DNA of 26,917 bases, from NCBI RefSeq assembly GCF_905373215.1, contig NZ_CAJPRT010000022.1:1-26917 (forward strand), written 5' to 3'. Position numbers and translations under genes: made by a program. Under the pieces are notes generated by a model. That model searched no databases, was not told the DNA's origin, and saw nothing but the letters and a program-made list of their open reading frames with translations. Positions within the stretch are counted from its first letter, which is position 1. Every line of letters begins with the position of its first letter. Shown piece by piece: positions 16,229 to 23,631 of this stretch. The stretch comes from an uncultured Campylobacter sp. (GTDB lineage: Bacteria; Campylobacterota; Campylobacteria; Campylobacterales; Campylobacteraceae).

Positions 16229-16391
16229 TTAAATTTTTGATACGAAAGTTACTTGAATATTTTCTTTAGGTACAGAAGTCGTTATGGACACTCCCCCCCT
16301 TAAACTCATTTAAAATTTCTTTTAAAATATCCACAATCTCGTGTTTCGGTATATTCCCAATATCGCTTCTTATGGATTCTAGCTCATAGAT
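16229..16391 (-). repeat. Direct repeat, copy A (gene 3' end plus next ribosome site)
   Basis: This stretch matches 20749-20904 in the same orientation, with a 42-base identical block (16299-16340 against 20812-20853) encoding EIVDILKEILNEFK. A second similar block covers AATATTCAAGTAA through AAATTTAAAGAAAAGG. Copy A is seven bases longer, which explains its frameshift. The two copies lie on either side of ttrBA. Confidence 0.8.
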
Positions 16392-16505
16392 TATTTTAAG
16401 AAGCTCTTTATTTGAGAGCGAGCTAAGCTTAAATTTGATGTACCTGATAAACCAAAATATAAACGAGTTTTCAAAACTATCCTTGCAATCAAGCGCGTAT
16501 TTCAA
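16266..16505 (-). CDS. Truncated/chimeric relative of the same family, frameshifted 3' end
   Basis: The 79-codon frame starts at TTG (16503-16505, AAGGA seven bases upstream). Residues 1-38 are unlike the other family members. From about residue 39 (YELESIRSDIGNIPKHEIVD) the protein is almost the same as the end of the 159-residue copy at 20749-21228. It then leaves that alignment at a run of seven G (16293-16299) and stops early. Reading with six G would continue GGVSITTSVPKENIQVTFV to a TAA at 16229-16231, matching IPRENIQVIF of the other copy and leaving 15 bases before the next gene, the same spacing as there. So this is either a broken gene or one that switches frame by slippage at the G-run. 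Function unknown. Confidence 0.5.
   Translation of the reverse strand: MKYALDCKDSFENSFIFWFIRYIKFKLSSLSNKELLKIIYELESIRSDIGNIPKHEIVDILKEILNEFKGGSVHNDFCT
16293..16299 (-). repeat. Homopolymer run of seven G (coding strand) at the frameshift
   Basis: A run of seven C on the plus strand, seven G in the gene read from 16505. It is exactly where the frame parts from that of the paralogue; one G fewer restores the longer frame. Campylobacter uses G-runs as phase-variation switches, usually of eight or more, so seven is at the short end. Confidence 0.6.
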
Positions 16506-16630
16506 GATATTTTCCTTAAATTTATAAAAATTTGAAAAGCATTATAACCAAACGCTTCTAAAAAATAAATTTTGGGGTAATCTGAAAAACACTTTTAATT
16601 AAAATATTAATATTATCATTTAAGTTAAGT

Positions 16631-16636
16631 TATGAT
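16631..16636 (+). promoter_or_regulatory. Candidate -10 box of ttrBA
   Basis: TATGAT within TTATGATAAAG, 37 bases before the ttrB ATG, in a very A+T-rich upstream stretch with periodic T-runs as in Campylobacter promoters. The spacing to AAAGGAG (16661-16667) is reasonable. Weak on its own. Confidence 0.35.
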
Positions 16637-16672
16637 AAAGTTGCGAAACCATTTTGATTCAAAGGAGAAAAA

Positions 16673-17413
16673 ATGCAATCAGCATCGAATTCGCGTCGTG
16701 GCTTTATCGCTGCGGCAGGTGTTTTTATAGCGGCGACCGCGCTTAGGGCCGCTACGAATACTTTTGAAAAAACCAAAGACCCGCGCTACGGCATGGTCAT
16801 CGACCTCACGCGCTGTATCGGCTGCCAGTCGTGCACGATGAACTGTGCGATGGAAAACAACGTCCAAGCAGGCGCCTTTAGGACGATCGTTTCGGAGTAC
16901 GAAGCTAGCGACAAAGAGGGCAATCGCGCCGTCATCGCCTCGCTGCCGCGCCTTTGTAATCACTGCGAAAACCCCGCCTGTATTGACGTTTGTCCGACGG
17001 GAGCGAGCCACCAAAGAAGCAACGGCATCGTCAAAGTAGATAGCGCCGAGTGCATCGGCTGCGCGCTTTGCGCCGAGGCCTGTCCGTATCACGCCAGATA
17101 CCTTAGCCTGCAAACCTACAAGGTCGATAAATGCACCTTCTGCGACCACAGACTGCGCGCGGGCCTGCTGCCTGCGTGCGTGGAGACCTGCGTAGGCGGA
17201 AGCCGCATAATAGGCGATCTAAACGACGAAAACTCAAATATCAGGAAATTTTTAGCTACTCACGAGACGATGGTGCTAGATAGTCCGAAAAATACGCATC
17301 CGCAGGTTTTTTATCACGGCGTGAGCGAAATTTTGGCTAAGAACGACAAGGAGCTGCTGGCTAAAAACGGCTACAAGCAAGCGATCAGCTGGAGCGAAGA
17401 GCTCGCGTTGTAA
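16673..17413 (+). CDS. ttrB: Tat-exported four-cluster iron-sulfur subunit, TtrB-like
   Basis: The electron-transfer partner of the molybdoenzyme that follows. The 246 residues start with a twin-arginine signal (SNSRRGFIAAAGVFIAA, residues 5-21). Four Cys quartets are complete, at C48/51/54/58, C95/98/103/107, C127/130/133/137 and C154/157/169/173, enough for four [4Fe-4S] clusters. The order and spacing are those of the PsrB/PhsB/NrfC/TtrB group; the pairing with a TtrA-type catalytic subunit makes TtrB the best name. It would act in the periplasm, passing electrons from a quinol-oxidising partner to TtrA. ATG with AAAGGAG six bases upstream. The codon use is G+C-rich, in contrast to the A+T-rich genes on either side. 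Confidence 0.88.
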   Translation: MQSASNSRRGFIAAAGVFIAATALRAATNTFEKTKDPRYGMVIDLTRCIGCQSCTMNCAMENNVQAGAFRTIVSEYEASDKEGNRAVIASLPRLCNHCENPACIDVCPTGASHQRSNGIVKVDSAECIGCALCAEACPYHARYLSLQTYKVDKCTFCDHRLRAGLLPACVETCVGGSRIIGDLNDENSNIRKFLATHETMVLDSPKNTHPQVFYHGVSEILAKNDKELLAKNGYKQAISWSEELAL

Positions 17414-17422
17414 GGAGAAACG

Positions 17423-20419
17423 ATGAAAAGACGAGAATTTTTAAAAAACGCGGCGATAATCTCGGCCGCGGGCGCGACCGCTGCGGTAGCGGACGACGCT
17501 GCTAAAATAAAAGACGACTACAAGCCGCAGGGAAATTCCGCCCAGCCCGAATTTAGCGTAAAAGAAGGTAAAATTTTAATGAACGACGGGCATAGCGTGG
17601 TGTTTTCGATGTGTCACGGCTGCGTGGCAAAGTGCGGACTGCGGCTACATGTGGACGAAAAAGAAGACCGCGTGCTAAGATGCACGGGCAACCCATACCA
17701 TCCGCTATCAAACGTGCGCTGGGCGAGCTTTGACACCTCGATAAACGACGCATTGCTAGCGATTACGGCTAGCGGCGAGGACGAGAGACGCGCCACCGTA
17801 TGCGCTAGAGGCGCGGCGCTGCCCGAGATGATAGCTTCGCCTATTAGGATTTTATCGCCGCTTAAGCGAGCGGGCAAAAGAGGCGAGGGCAAGTGGAAAA
17901 AGATCAGCTTCGAACGTCTCATCGAGGAGGTCGTCGAGGGAGGGGATCTTTTCGGCGAGGGGCACGTGGACGGGCTTAGAGCCATACACTCAGACGAGCT
18001 CATCGACGAGGCAAATCCCGAATACGGCACCAAGCGCAACCAGCTTTTGAGCTTTTATCTCTACGACGGGCGCTCGGATATCGTCGATCGCTTTATCAAA
18101 AAATCTTTCGGCACCGTAAATCACTACTCGCACGGCGGTATCTGCGGCGGCGGCTTTAGAGTGGGCGGCAAGATCGCACACAACGCAAAAGGCTTTGCTC
18201 ACACCAAACCCGATTACGAAAATTCCAAGTTTAGCATCTACTGGGGCACCTCGCCCGCAAACGGCGGAAATCCATTCCAAAAGCAAGCCAAGATGGTCGC
18301 TCACGCAAGAAGCGTAAACGATGACTTCACCTACGCCGTGATCGATCCTACGGTAACCAACGCCGTCAAATTTGCCGCCTCCGATAAAGGCCGCTGGATC
18401 GGCATAAAACCCGGCACCGACTCGGCGCTTGCTATGGCGATGATACGCTGGATCATCGAAAACGAAAAATACGCCGCAAACTACCTCATGCAGCCAAATT
18501 TTGAGCAAGCAAAGCTAGCAGGCGAGATACACTGGTGCAACGCCACCCACCTAGTTATCACGCAAAAAGGCCACGCAGACTACGGCAAATTTGCGCTCAT
18601 AGGCGACGAGTGGCAGGTCTGCTCACAAAGCGGCAAAATCCAAAGCTACAAGATAAACGAGCCCGCCAAACTCTACTACGAGGGTAAAATTTTACTGGGC
18701 GGCGAGGAGGTCGAGGTCAAAAGCTCGATGCAGCTGCTAAAAGAGTCGGCCTATAAACACAGCCTCGAAGAGTACTCTAAAATTTGCGGCGTGAGTATGG
18801 ACGACATCTTGTGGCTGTGCGAAAATTTCACCAAAAACGGCAGGCAGGTCAGCACCAACGTCCACGGCGGCATGATGCACACGCAAGCGGCGATGAGCAC
18901 GTATGCGATCTTTTGCCTAAACACGCTGATGGGCACCTACGGCTACAAGGGCGGCAGCATAAACGCAAGCGCGGGCACGCACGAGTTTTTAAAGGGCAGA
19001 TACGATCTGGAAAATTTCGAGGGCGCATACAAGGCAAACGGGCTAAATTTATCCCGCTCGGGCAAGTATTACGAAACGAGCTCGGAGTTTAAACGCAAAG
19101 TAGCAGCTGGAGGCAGCGGCTATCCTGCGCAGCAGCCGTGGTATCCCATCTCGATGCCGCTGGTAAACGAAACGCTCACCAGCCACGCCGCAGGCTATCC
19201 GTATAGGGTAAAAGCGCTCATAAACTACATGACAAACGTCGTCTATGGGCAGGCAGGGCTCGAGACTGCGGTGCTTGACGCGCTAAAAGATAGCAAAAGC
19301 TTGCCGCTTTTTATCGGTATCGATGCCTTTATGAACGAGACCAACGCCTATGCCGACTACATCGTGCCCGACGGGTTAAATCTCGAAAACTGGGCTCTTC
19401 CAAACTCGCTCTGGGGTACGATAGCTAAAACCTCCGTCGTGCGCTATCCGGCCGTCGCCGCTAAACAAGACCGCGCCGCAGACGGCACGGTGATTGACGT
19501 GGAGGCCTTTTATATCGCGGTGGCAAAAAGACTCGGGCTCAAGGGCTTTGGCAAAGGCGCCTTTAAGGACAAAGACGGAAAGCCGATGGATCTGGATACT
19601 AAAGAGCAGTATTACGCCGCGGCACTGGCAAATTTGGCCTTTGACGGCGCGGGCGTAAAGGATATCAACAAAGAGGACTTAAAACTCAGCAAAATTTCAA
19701 AAACCATGAAAAAGCTAGAGCCGTTTTTAAAAGACGAGGAAAAACCGAAAGTCGCGCACGTGCTGGCAAAGGGCGGTAGATTTGACAGCTACGAAAGTGC
19801 GTATAAGGGCGACAAAACTACGGTAAAAGTCCCGGCCGCCACGCCTGCTGCGATCTACTACGAGCCCCTTGGCGGACATAGGCACTCTATCACGGGCGAG
19901 TACATGCCGGGCACGCCGACTCTAGCTCTTGCGGTGGCTAGCGACGGCACTCCGCTAGAAAAGTTTTTCCCAAAATCAGAGTGGAAATACCTCGTAAGCT
20001 CGCGCAAATCAAACATCCAGCACTACTACACGATCGTTAGTCCAAAATTGCGCGCGATACATCCGAAAAATTTTGTCAGGATCGCGCAGGACGTAGCTGG
20101 CGAGCAGGGGATCAAGACGGGCGACACGGTCAAGGTCACGACGCCGTACGGCTCGCAAACGGGCGAGGCCTTCGTAACAAACGGCGTCGCTAGCGGCGTC
20201 ATCAGCCTCGAGCACGGCTTTGGGCACGATGAGTTCGGCACTAGAACGCACTTCGTAGACGGCGAGCCCGTCTTTAGGCTGGAGGGCGCCGAGGGCGGGC
20301 TCAATCACAACAAGCTTGGTCTGCTCGATCCAAAAAGGGAGGGTAAATTTAGCCTCAACGATTGGCTGGTGGGCACCTGTGCCAGACAAGCGCTGCCTGC
20401 GAAAATAAGTAAAATTTAA
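17423..20419 (+). CDS. ttrA: Molybdopterin oxidoreductase, probable tetrathionate reductase catalytic subunit TtrA
   Basis: A 998-residue molybdo-bis(pyranopterin) enzyme of the DMSO-reductase family. It has a twin-arginine signal (KRREFLKNAAIISAAG), a [4Fe-4S] site C64/C67/C71 with C127 in VCARGAA, and a probable Mo-ligand Cys at about 241 (SHGGICGGG). A C-terminal dinucleotide-binding domain follows, with HPKNFVRIAQDVAGEQGIKT and GDTVKVTTPYGSQTGEAFVT. The length and the CxxCxxxC...CARG spacing fit TtrA; arsenate or other reductases of the same clade are alternatives that sequence reading alone cannot exclude. It starts nine bases after ttrB with GGAG. No ttrC-type membrane anchor or ttrRS regulator gene lies in the window, so the link to the quinone pool must be encoded elsewhere or be of another kind. 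Confidence 0.85.
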   Translation: MKRREFLKNAAIISAAGATAAVADDAAKIKDDYKPQGNSAQPEFSVKEGKILMNDGHSVVFSMCHGCVAKCGLRLHVDEKEDRVLRCTGNPYHPLSNVRWASFDTSINDALLAITASGEDERRATVCARGAALPEMIASPIRILSPLKRAGKRGEGKWKKISFERLIEEVVEGGDLFGEGHVDGLRAIHSDELIDEANPEYGTKRNQLLSFYLYDGRSDIVDRFIKKSFGTVNHYSHGGICGGGFRVGGKIAHNAKGFAHTKPDYENSKFSIYWGTSPANGGNPFQKQAKMVAHARSVNDDFTYAVIDPTVTNAVKFAASDKGRWIGIKPGTDSALAMAMIRWIIENEKYAANYLMQPNFEQAKLAGEIHWCNATHLVITQKGHADYGKFALIGDEWQVCSQSGKIQSYKINEPAKLYYEGKILLGGEEVEVKSSMQLLKESAYKHSLEEYSKICGVSMDDILWLCENFTKNGRQVSTNVHGGMMHTQAAMSTYAIFCLNTLMGTYGYKGGSINASAGTHEFLKGRYDLENFEGAYKANGLNLSRSGKYYETSSEFKRKVAAGGSGYPAQQPWYPISMPLVNETLTSHAAGYPYRVKALINYMTNVVYGQAGLETAVLDALKDSKSLPLFIGIDAFMNETNAYADYIVPDGLNLENWALPNSLWGTIAKTSVVRYPAVAAKQDRAADGTVIDVEAFYIAVAKRLGLKGFGKGAFKDKDGKPMDLDTKEQYYAAALANLAFDGAGVKDINKEDLKLSKISKTMKKLEPFLKDEEKPKVAHVLAKGGRFDSYESAYKGDKTTVKVPAATPAAIYYEPLGGHRHSITGEYMPGTPTLALAVASDGTPLEKFFPKSEWKYLVSSRKSNIQHYYTIVSPKLRAIHPKNFVRIAQDVAGEQGIKTGDTVKVTTPYGSQTGEAFVTNGVASGVISLEHGFGHDEFGTRTHFVDGEPVFRLEGAEGGLNHNKLGLLDPKREGKFSLNDWLVGTCARQALPAKISKI

Positions 20420-20580
20420 GCGGGTAAGTAAAATTTAAGAAGATCGGAGCGGCGGCTCGGGTTTTTGCGTCCGCTGCGCCAAATGGAATTTCAGCGCGGT
20501 TTTTGCTTCGGGCTGCTGCGTTATAGGCGGCCTGCGGCGTCGCGGTTTGAATTTTGTAGTTAAAATTTTAAGCTACTATT

Positions 20581-20733
20581 TTACGTTGTGAGATAGCTAC
20601 CGCTAGTTTTGACGAACAGAGTTCTAAGCGTCGCGCCGATGCCAAATTTGCTAGTTTTTGCTTGCGCTACAGGTAACTTCCCCTCTGCTATTTTTCTTAG
20701 TTCAGCATCTGCTTGATCTTTTGTATAGCCCAT
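20581..20733 (-). CDS. Small 50-residue protein after the family copy 2 gene
   Basis: A short frame with a good start: ATG (20731-20733) with AAGGA six bases upstream. It lies 15 bases after the stop of the 159-residue gene on the same strand, and the spacer and ribosome site are those of the shared direct repeat. The product begins MGYTKDQADAELRKIAEGK, then PVAQAKTSKFGIGATLRTLF, and ends SGSYLTT. It is basic, with a helical first half and a hydrophobic Gly-rich second half; no membrane segment is clear. No family is recognised. In the other cluster the same position is taken by the 161-residue gene. It could be a whole small gene or the leftover start of a longer one. Confidence 0.55.
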   Translation of the reverse strand: MGYTKDQADAELRKIAEGKLPVAQAKTSKFGIGATLRTLFVKTSGSYLTT

Positions 20734-20748
20734 ATTCTATCCTTTTCT

Positions 20749-20904
20749 TTAAATTTTAGATCTGAAAATTACTTGAATATTCTCTCTAGGAATAGAAATT
20801 ATAGCACCTATCTTAAACTCATTTAAAATTTCTTTTAAAATATCCACAATCTCTTGCTTTGGTATATCCCCAAGATCGCTTCTTATAGATTCCAGTTCAT
20901 ATAT
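20749..20904 (-). repeat. Direct repeat, copy B (gene 3' end plus next ribosome site)
   Basis: Partner of 16229-16391, same orientation, on the far side of ttrBA. It covers the last ~50 codons of the 159-residue gene. In this copy the reading frame is open through IPRENIQVIFRSKI to its TAA. Confidence 0.8.
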
Positions 20905-21228
20905 TAGTATAAACGGATTATCCGTATCTTTTTTACCGGTATATTTATTATGTATATTCCTCAGATCGATTTCTATATCTTTACCCTTGTAGTGCAAGAT
21001 CCATATATCTTCGCCGCTATAGTTCATATCTCTAGGATCTCCGATAGTGATACTGCACACTGAAAAAAGCCAAATACCTCTTTCTCGATCTATACACCAG
21101 TCTCTTGAATTTAGAATAGCCCATTCCAGCTTAACTTGATGATACTTTTCACATATCTCATTACTCGGTTTTAGTAAGTCGTATTTCTCGATATCCTCTT
21201 TTGAAATATACTCTGTAACAAACGCCAC
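20749..21228 (-). CDS. Unnamed small-protein family, copy 2 (full length, immunity-like)
   Basis: The 159-residue paralogue of the gene at 15728-16213, sharing the start MAFVTEYISKEDIEKYD, the WCIDRERGIWLF motif near residue 44, DPRD, GEDIWILHYKGKDIEIDLR and DNPF. Its last 50 residues (YELESIRSDLGDIPKQEIVD and on) instead match the truncated gene at 16266-16505. The family is therefore a mosaic: a common N-terminal domain with exchangeable C-termini. The GTG start has a strong AAGGAGGAG ribosome site five bases upstream. Codons are A+T-rich. I cannot name the family; an immunity-type role is inferred only from size, mosaic structure and clustering. Confidence 0.65.
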   Translation of the reverse strand: MAFVTEYISKEDIEKYDLLKPSNEICEKYHQVKLEWAILNSRDWCIDRERGIWLFSVCSITIGDPRDMNYSGEDIWILHYKGKDIEIDLRNIHNKYTGKKDTDNPFILIYELESIRSDLGDIPKQEIVDILKEILNEFKIGAIISIPRENIQVIFRSKI

Positions 21229-21671
21229 CTTATCTCCTCCTTAAGAAATTTAAAATTTTAGACCGCTTGCGGGTTGCCGCCGCTTTTGCTCTTGTGACAA
21301 ATCGTTTAGCCATTCGCACAAATGGCTAAATATACGCTAAAATCTATCTTGCCGCGCCGCGTAAATTTTAAAATTTCGCTTTTATACAGGCGCTGTTTTC
21401 TTGCGGCTCTCCCGCTGATAATTCGCCGCCTGTAGTTTAGATGAAATTTTAAAATTCCACTACCTGAACGCATGGATAAAATTTTAAAATTTCATCATCC
21501 ACGCGCACGAATAAAATTTTGAAATTCCACGCCGCTTAACACGAGCGGATGAAATTTTATAAAATTTTGCCGCCGCAAATCAAAGCGACGAATGAACGCG
21601 CCGTCGCGCAGAAATCGCGCAGATTAACAAAAGTCGCGTTTAAATTTGATCAATAAATTTATGAATTCCGC
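21229..21671. other. Spacer with a cluster of A+T palindromes
   Basis: No gene seen in about 440 bases. It holds at least six copies of the AAATTTTAAAATTT type motif: near 21245, 21363, 21444, 21478, 21512 and 21551. The last four are regularly spaced and listed as a repeat. The region separates the family copy 2 cluster from plsC, which reads away to the left on the minus strand. Confidence 0.6.
21441..21571. repeat. Four A+T palindromes at 34-39 base spacing
   Basis: ATGAAATTTTAAAATTCCAC at 21441-21460, GATAAAATTTTAAAATTTC near 21475-21493, GAATAAAATTTTGAAATTCC near 21509-21528 and GATGAAATTTTATAAAATTT near 21548-21567. Each has a self-complementary core, and the intervening 15-20 base G+C-rich spacers all differ. 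The cores are not identical and the motif occurs all over the window, so this is not a CRISPR array. Confidence 0.6.
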
Positions 21672-22358
21672 CTACGCTTCGGCGGTTTCGTTTTCGTCGA
21701 TTACGGCTTGCATCGTATCTCTGGCGTGCTGTAGCCAATCTTTATCGCTCGTATCGAGCAGATCTAAGTAGATGATTTTGACGTGTCCGCTGTGGACGGT
21801 GAAATCGTGAGAGTTTGCGATGTGCTGCGTGCCGATGAGTACCACGGGCTGGACGCGCAGACCGAGCTTGCTAACGATCGCTTTGGCGCCGCTTTGGAAT
21901 TGCAAAAGCTGCGTTCCGCGATGTCTGGTGCCCTCGGGAAACATCGTGATGACGCGCCCTTCGCTCACGCGCTGCTGTACTTCGTGCACGATCCGCACCA
22001 AATCGCGCGGATTTGAGCGATCGACCTGGATCATCTTCGGAAGAGTGATGATTTTGCCGATGATAGGGATGTCTGCGATCTCCTTTTTAGCGATCCAGCA
22101 GATATCGCCGGGGTGGGTTTCTTCGAGCACGACGATATCCATTATGCTTTGGTGGTTGGCGATTACTAACTGCGCGCGTGGATCGGGAGTGCCTATGATC
22201 TCGATATCATATCCGACGCCATAGCGCTGGAAGCGCCCCCAAATGCGGCGAAAGCGGCGATGAGAGGAGTTTTTCACCGCCATGGCGATCACGACGCAAA
22301 CGACGGTAAAAATAAACCAAATCGCGTAAAATAGCGCTCTAATCCTTGCTAAGCTCAT
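21672..22358 (-). CDS. plsC: 1-acyl-sn-glycerol-3-phosphate acyltransferase PlsC
   Basis: PlsC adds the second acyl chain to lysophosphatidic acid to make phosphatidic acid at the inner membrane. The 228-residue product has an N-terminal membrane helix (about residues 9-28), the catalytic HX4D motif NHQSIMD (68-74) and the acceptor-binding FPEGTR motif (140-145), all at usual spacing. The open frame extends 25 codons further upstream, but that part lies in another frame inside the SH3 protein gene. I choose the ATG at 22356-22358 (MSLARIRAL), giving a 20-base overlap with that gene. It is the last gene of the probable ctpA-purC-purS-purQ-SH3-plsC transcription unit, the order I recall for C. 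jejuni Cj0511-0516. Confidence 0.93.
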   Translation of the reverse strand: MSLARIRALFYAIWFIFTVVCVVIAMAVKNSSHRRFRRIWGRFQRYGVGYDIEIIGTPDPRAQLVIANHQSIMDIVVLEETHPGDICWIAKKEIADIPIIGKIITLPKMIQVDRSNPRDLVRIVHEVQQRVSEGRVITMFPEGTRHRGTQLLQFQSGAKAIVSKLGLRVQPVVLIGTQHIANSHDFTVHSGHVKIIYLDLLDTSDKDWLQHARDTMQAVIDENETAEA

Positions 22359-23631
22359 CTTTTTTAACCCAGCCGATCTTGTTGCCGCCCAGCATGATTT
22401 TATAAAATTCCTTATTCGTACCCAAAATTTCAACCTTTTCGGGATTTTTAGTCACGTAAAACACGGTGGAGCTTTGCATAGGCAAAATTCTAACCGGGGA
22501 ATTTTGCGCGATACTGCCCGTGCCGTAAGGCCTTTGCGCGTAGAAATTTACCGCCAAAATCAGCACAGCAAAGATAAGCGGCGTGATATTTTTACTAAGC
22601 AGAAACATCACCAAAAGCACGGCAGCTAGCGTGTAGATTGCGATCTGCTTGTAGGCTTCGAACTTGCTCTCTTTCGGATTTAGACCGATCTGCGTGCTAA
22701 GATCCTCGGCGCGCGGATTAAGCTCAAGCCCGAAATTTTCAAATTTTTTAGTATTAAGATTAAAATAGCTAAAGTCTAAATTTGTGATATTTTTATCCAC
22801 GACGGCGAAATAATATCCACTCTGACTTGCGTATGTGCCGCGTACGGAGTCCACACCCTGCTTGATAATGGCGGGATTATCGATGCTAAAAGCGCTGATT
22901 GCGCCGTTTCGGATACCAAGATCGAGCGTGAGTAAATTCGATGCGTCGTCAAATTTGGTAGTTTTGTAGTTTTTAAGTTTCAGCTCGTCAGCTACGATAT
23001 GCGAAAAATTAGGCTTCGTGTCAAGCTTCATAAATTCCGGATTATCAGGTTTGATAGAGCTTTTTTCAAAGAATTCTCCGTTGCGCTGCAAGGTCAAAAC
23101 GAGCTCATTGATCTTGTCGCTCTTATCGCTTGCTGCAAACCACAGCGTCGTCTCAAACATCTCGTCGCCCTCAATCCACGTAAGATTGTCGGCATTAAGC
23201 CACTTCATACCATTGGTGCGGCTGATCTCTAGCTTTGGCTTAACGGTGATTTTCTGGCCCAAATATACGGCGAAATCAATCTTAAAAATTTGATTGCAAT
23301 ACACCTTCCTAGGCATCCCGCTAGCTTTTAGCGTAAGCTCTTTGGGCTTAATGTCCTGATAGACCTTATCGTCGGATACGTCCAGATCGACTTCATTAGT
23401 AGGCGCCAGAGCTTTAAGATCATCGATGCTTAGATTATCCATCGACATAACCTCTTTTTTATTATACTTCAGCATCACCTTGGAATTATCGCGCGTCTGC
23501 GGCTCGTCGGGCTTATCCTCAGCTTTTTTCGGTGCGTATTTACTTAGATCATCAAGCGAATCGATCTCAATCTCCGGCGCAGCAAACGCAAGCGTGCAGA
23601 CACCTAAAATAGTAAGAATTTTTTTTAGCAA
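22339..23631 (-). CDS. Exported membrane protein with C-terminal SH3-like domain
   Basis: The 430 residues begin with a Sec signal peptide (MLKKILTILGVCTLAFAAP, cleaved after AFA). Next comes an acidic, lysine-rich periplasmic linker with a repeated short motif (LDDLSKYAP and IDDLKALAP, near 26-34 and 69-77). A beta-rich domain (95-310) follows, resembling the outline of BatD-type proteins. Two close membrane helices lie at about 333-366. A C-terminal bacterial SH3-like domain (375-428) holds SPVRILPMQSSTVFYVTKNPEKVEILG and ends KIGWVKKDELSKD. The helices at the end of a periplasmic domain would place the SH3 part in the periplasm, perhaps for peptidoglycan contact (inference). It overlaps purQ by seven bases and plsC by 20. 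The gene matches the position of Cj0515. Confidence 0.7.
   Translation of the reverse strand: MLKKILTILGVCTLAFAAPEIEIDSLDDLSKYAPKKAEDKPDEPQTRDNSKVMLKYNKKEVMSMDNLSIDDLKALAPTNEVDLDVSDDKVYQDIKPKELTLKASGMPRKVYCNQIFKIDFAVYLGQKITVKPKLEISRTNGMKWLNADNLTWIEGDEMFETTLWFAASDKSDKINELVLTLQRNGEFFEKSSIKPDNPEFMKLDTKPNFSHIVADELKLKNYKTTKFDDASNLLTLDLGIRNGAISAFSIDNPAIIKQGVDSVRGTYASQSGYYFAVVDKNITNLDFSYFNLNTKKFENFGLELNPRAEDLSTQIGLNPKESKFEAYKQIAIYTLAAVLLVMFLLSKNITPLIFAVLILAVNFYAQRPYGTGSIAQNSPVRILPMQSSTVFYVTKNPEKVEILGTNKEFYKIMLGGNKIGWVKKDELSKD

Noticed and set aside
17553..18508. Long minus-strand open frames inside ttrA
   Set aside because: They are antisense shadows of a G+C-rich gene with strong codon bias; ttrA itself has full catalytic motifs.
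15728..21228. Classical toxin-antitoxin or transposon around ttrBA
   Set aside because: No transposase, integrase, terminal inverted repeats or recognised TA motifs are visible; only the direct repeat described above is supported.
21441..21571. Possible CRISPR array
   Set aside because: Repeat cores differ from each other, are A+T palindromes found throughout the spacers, spacers are too short, and no cas gene is present.
22359..22433. Longer N-terminus of plsC
   Set aside because: It lies inside the SH3 protein gene in another frame and precedes the normal PlsC start.
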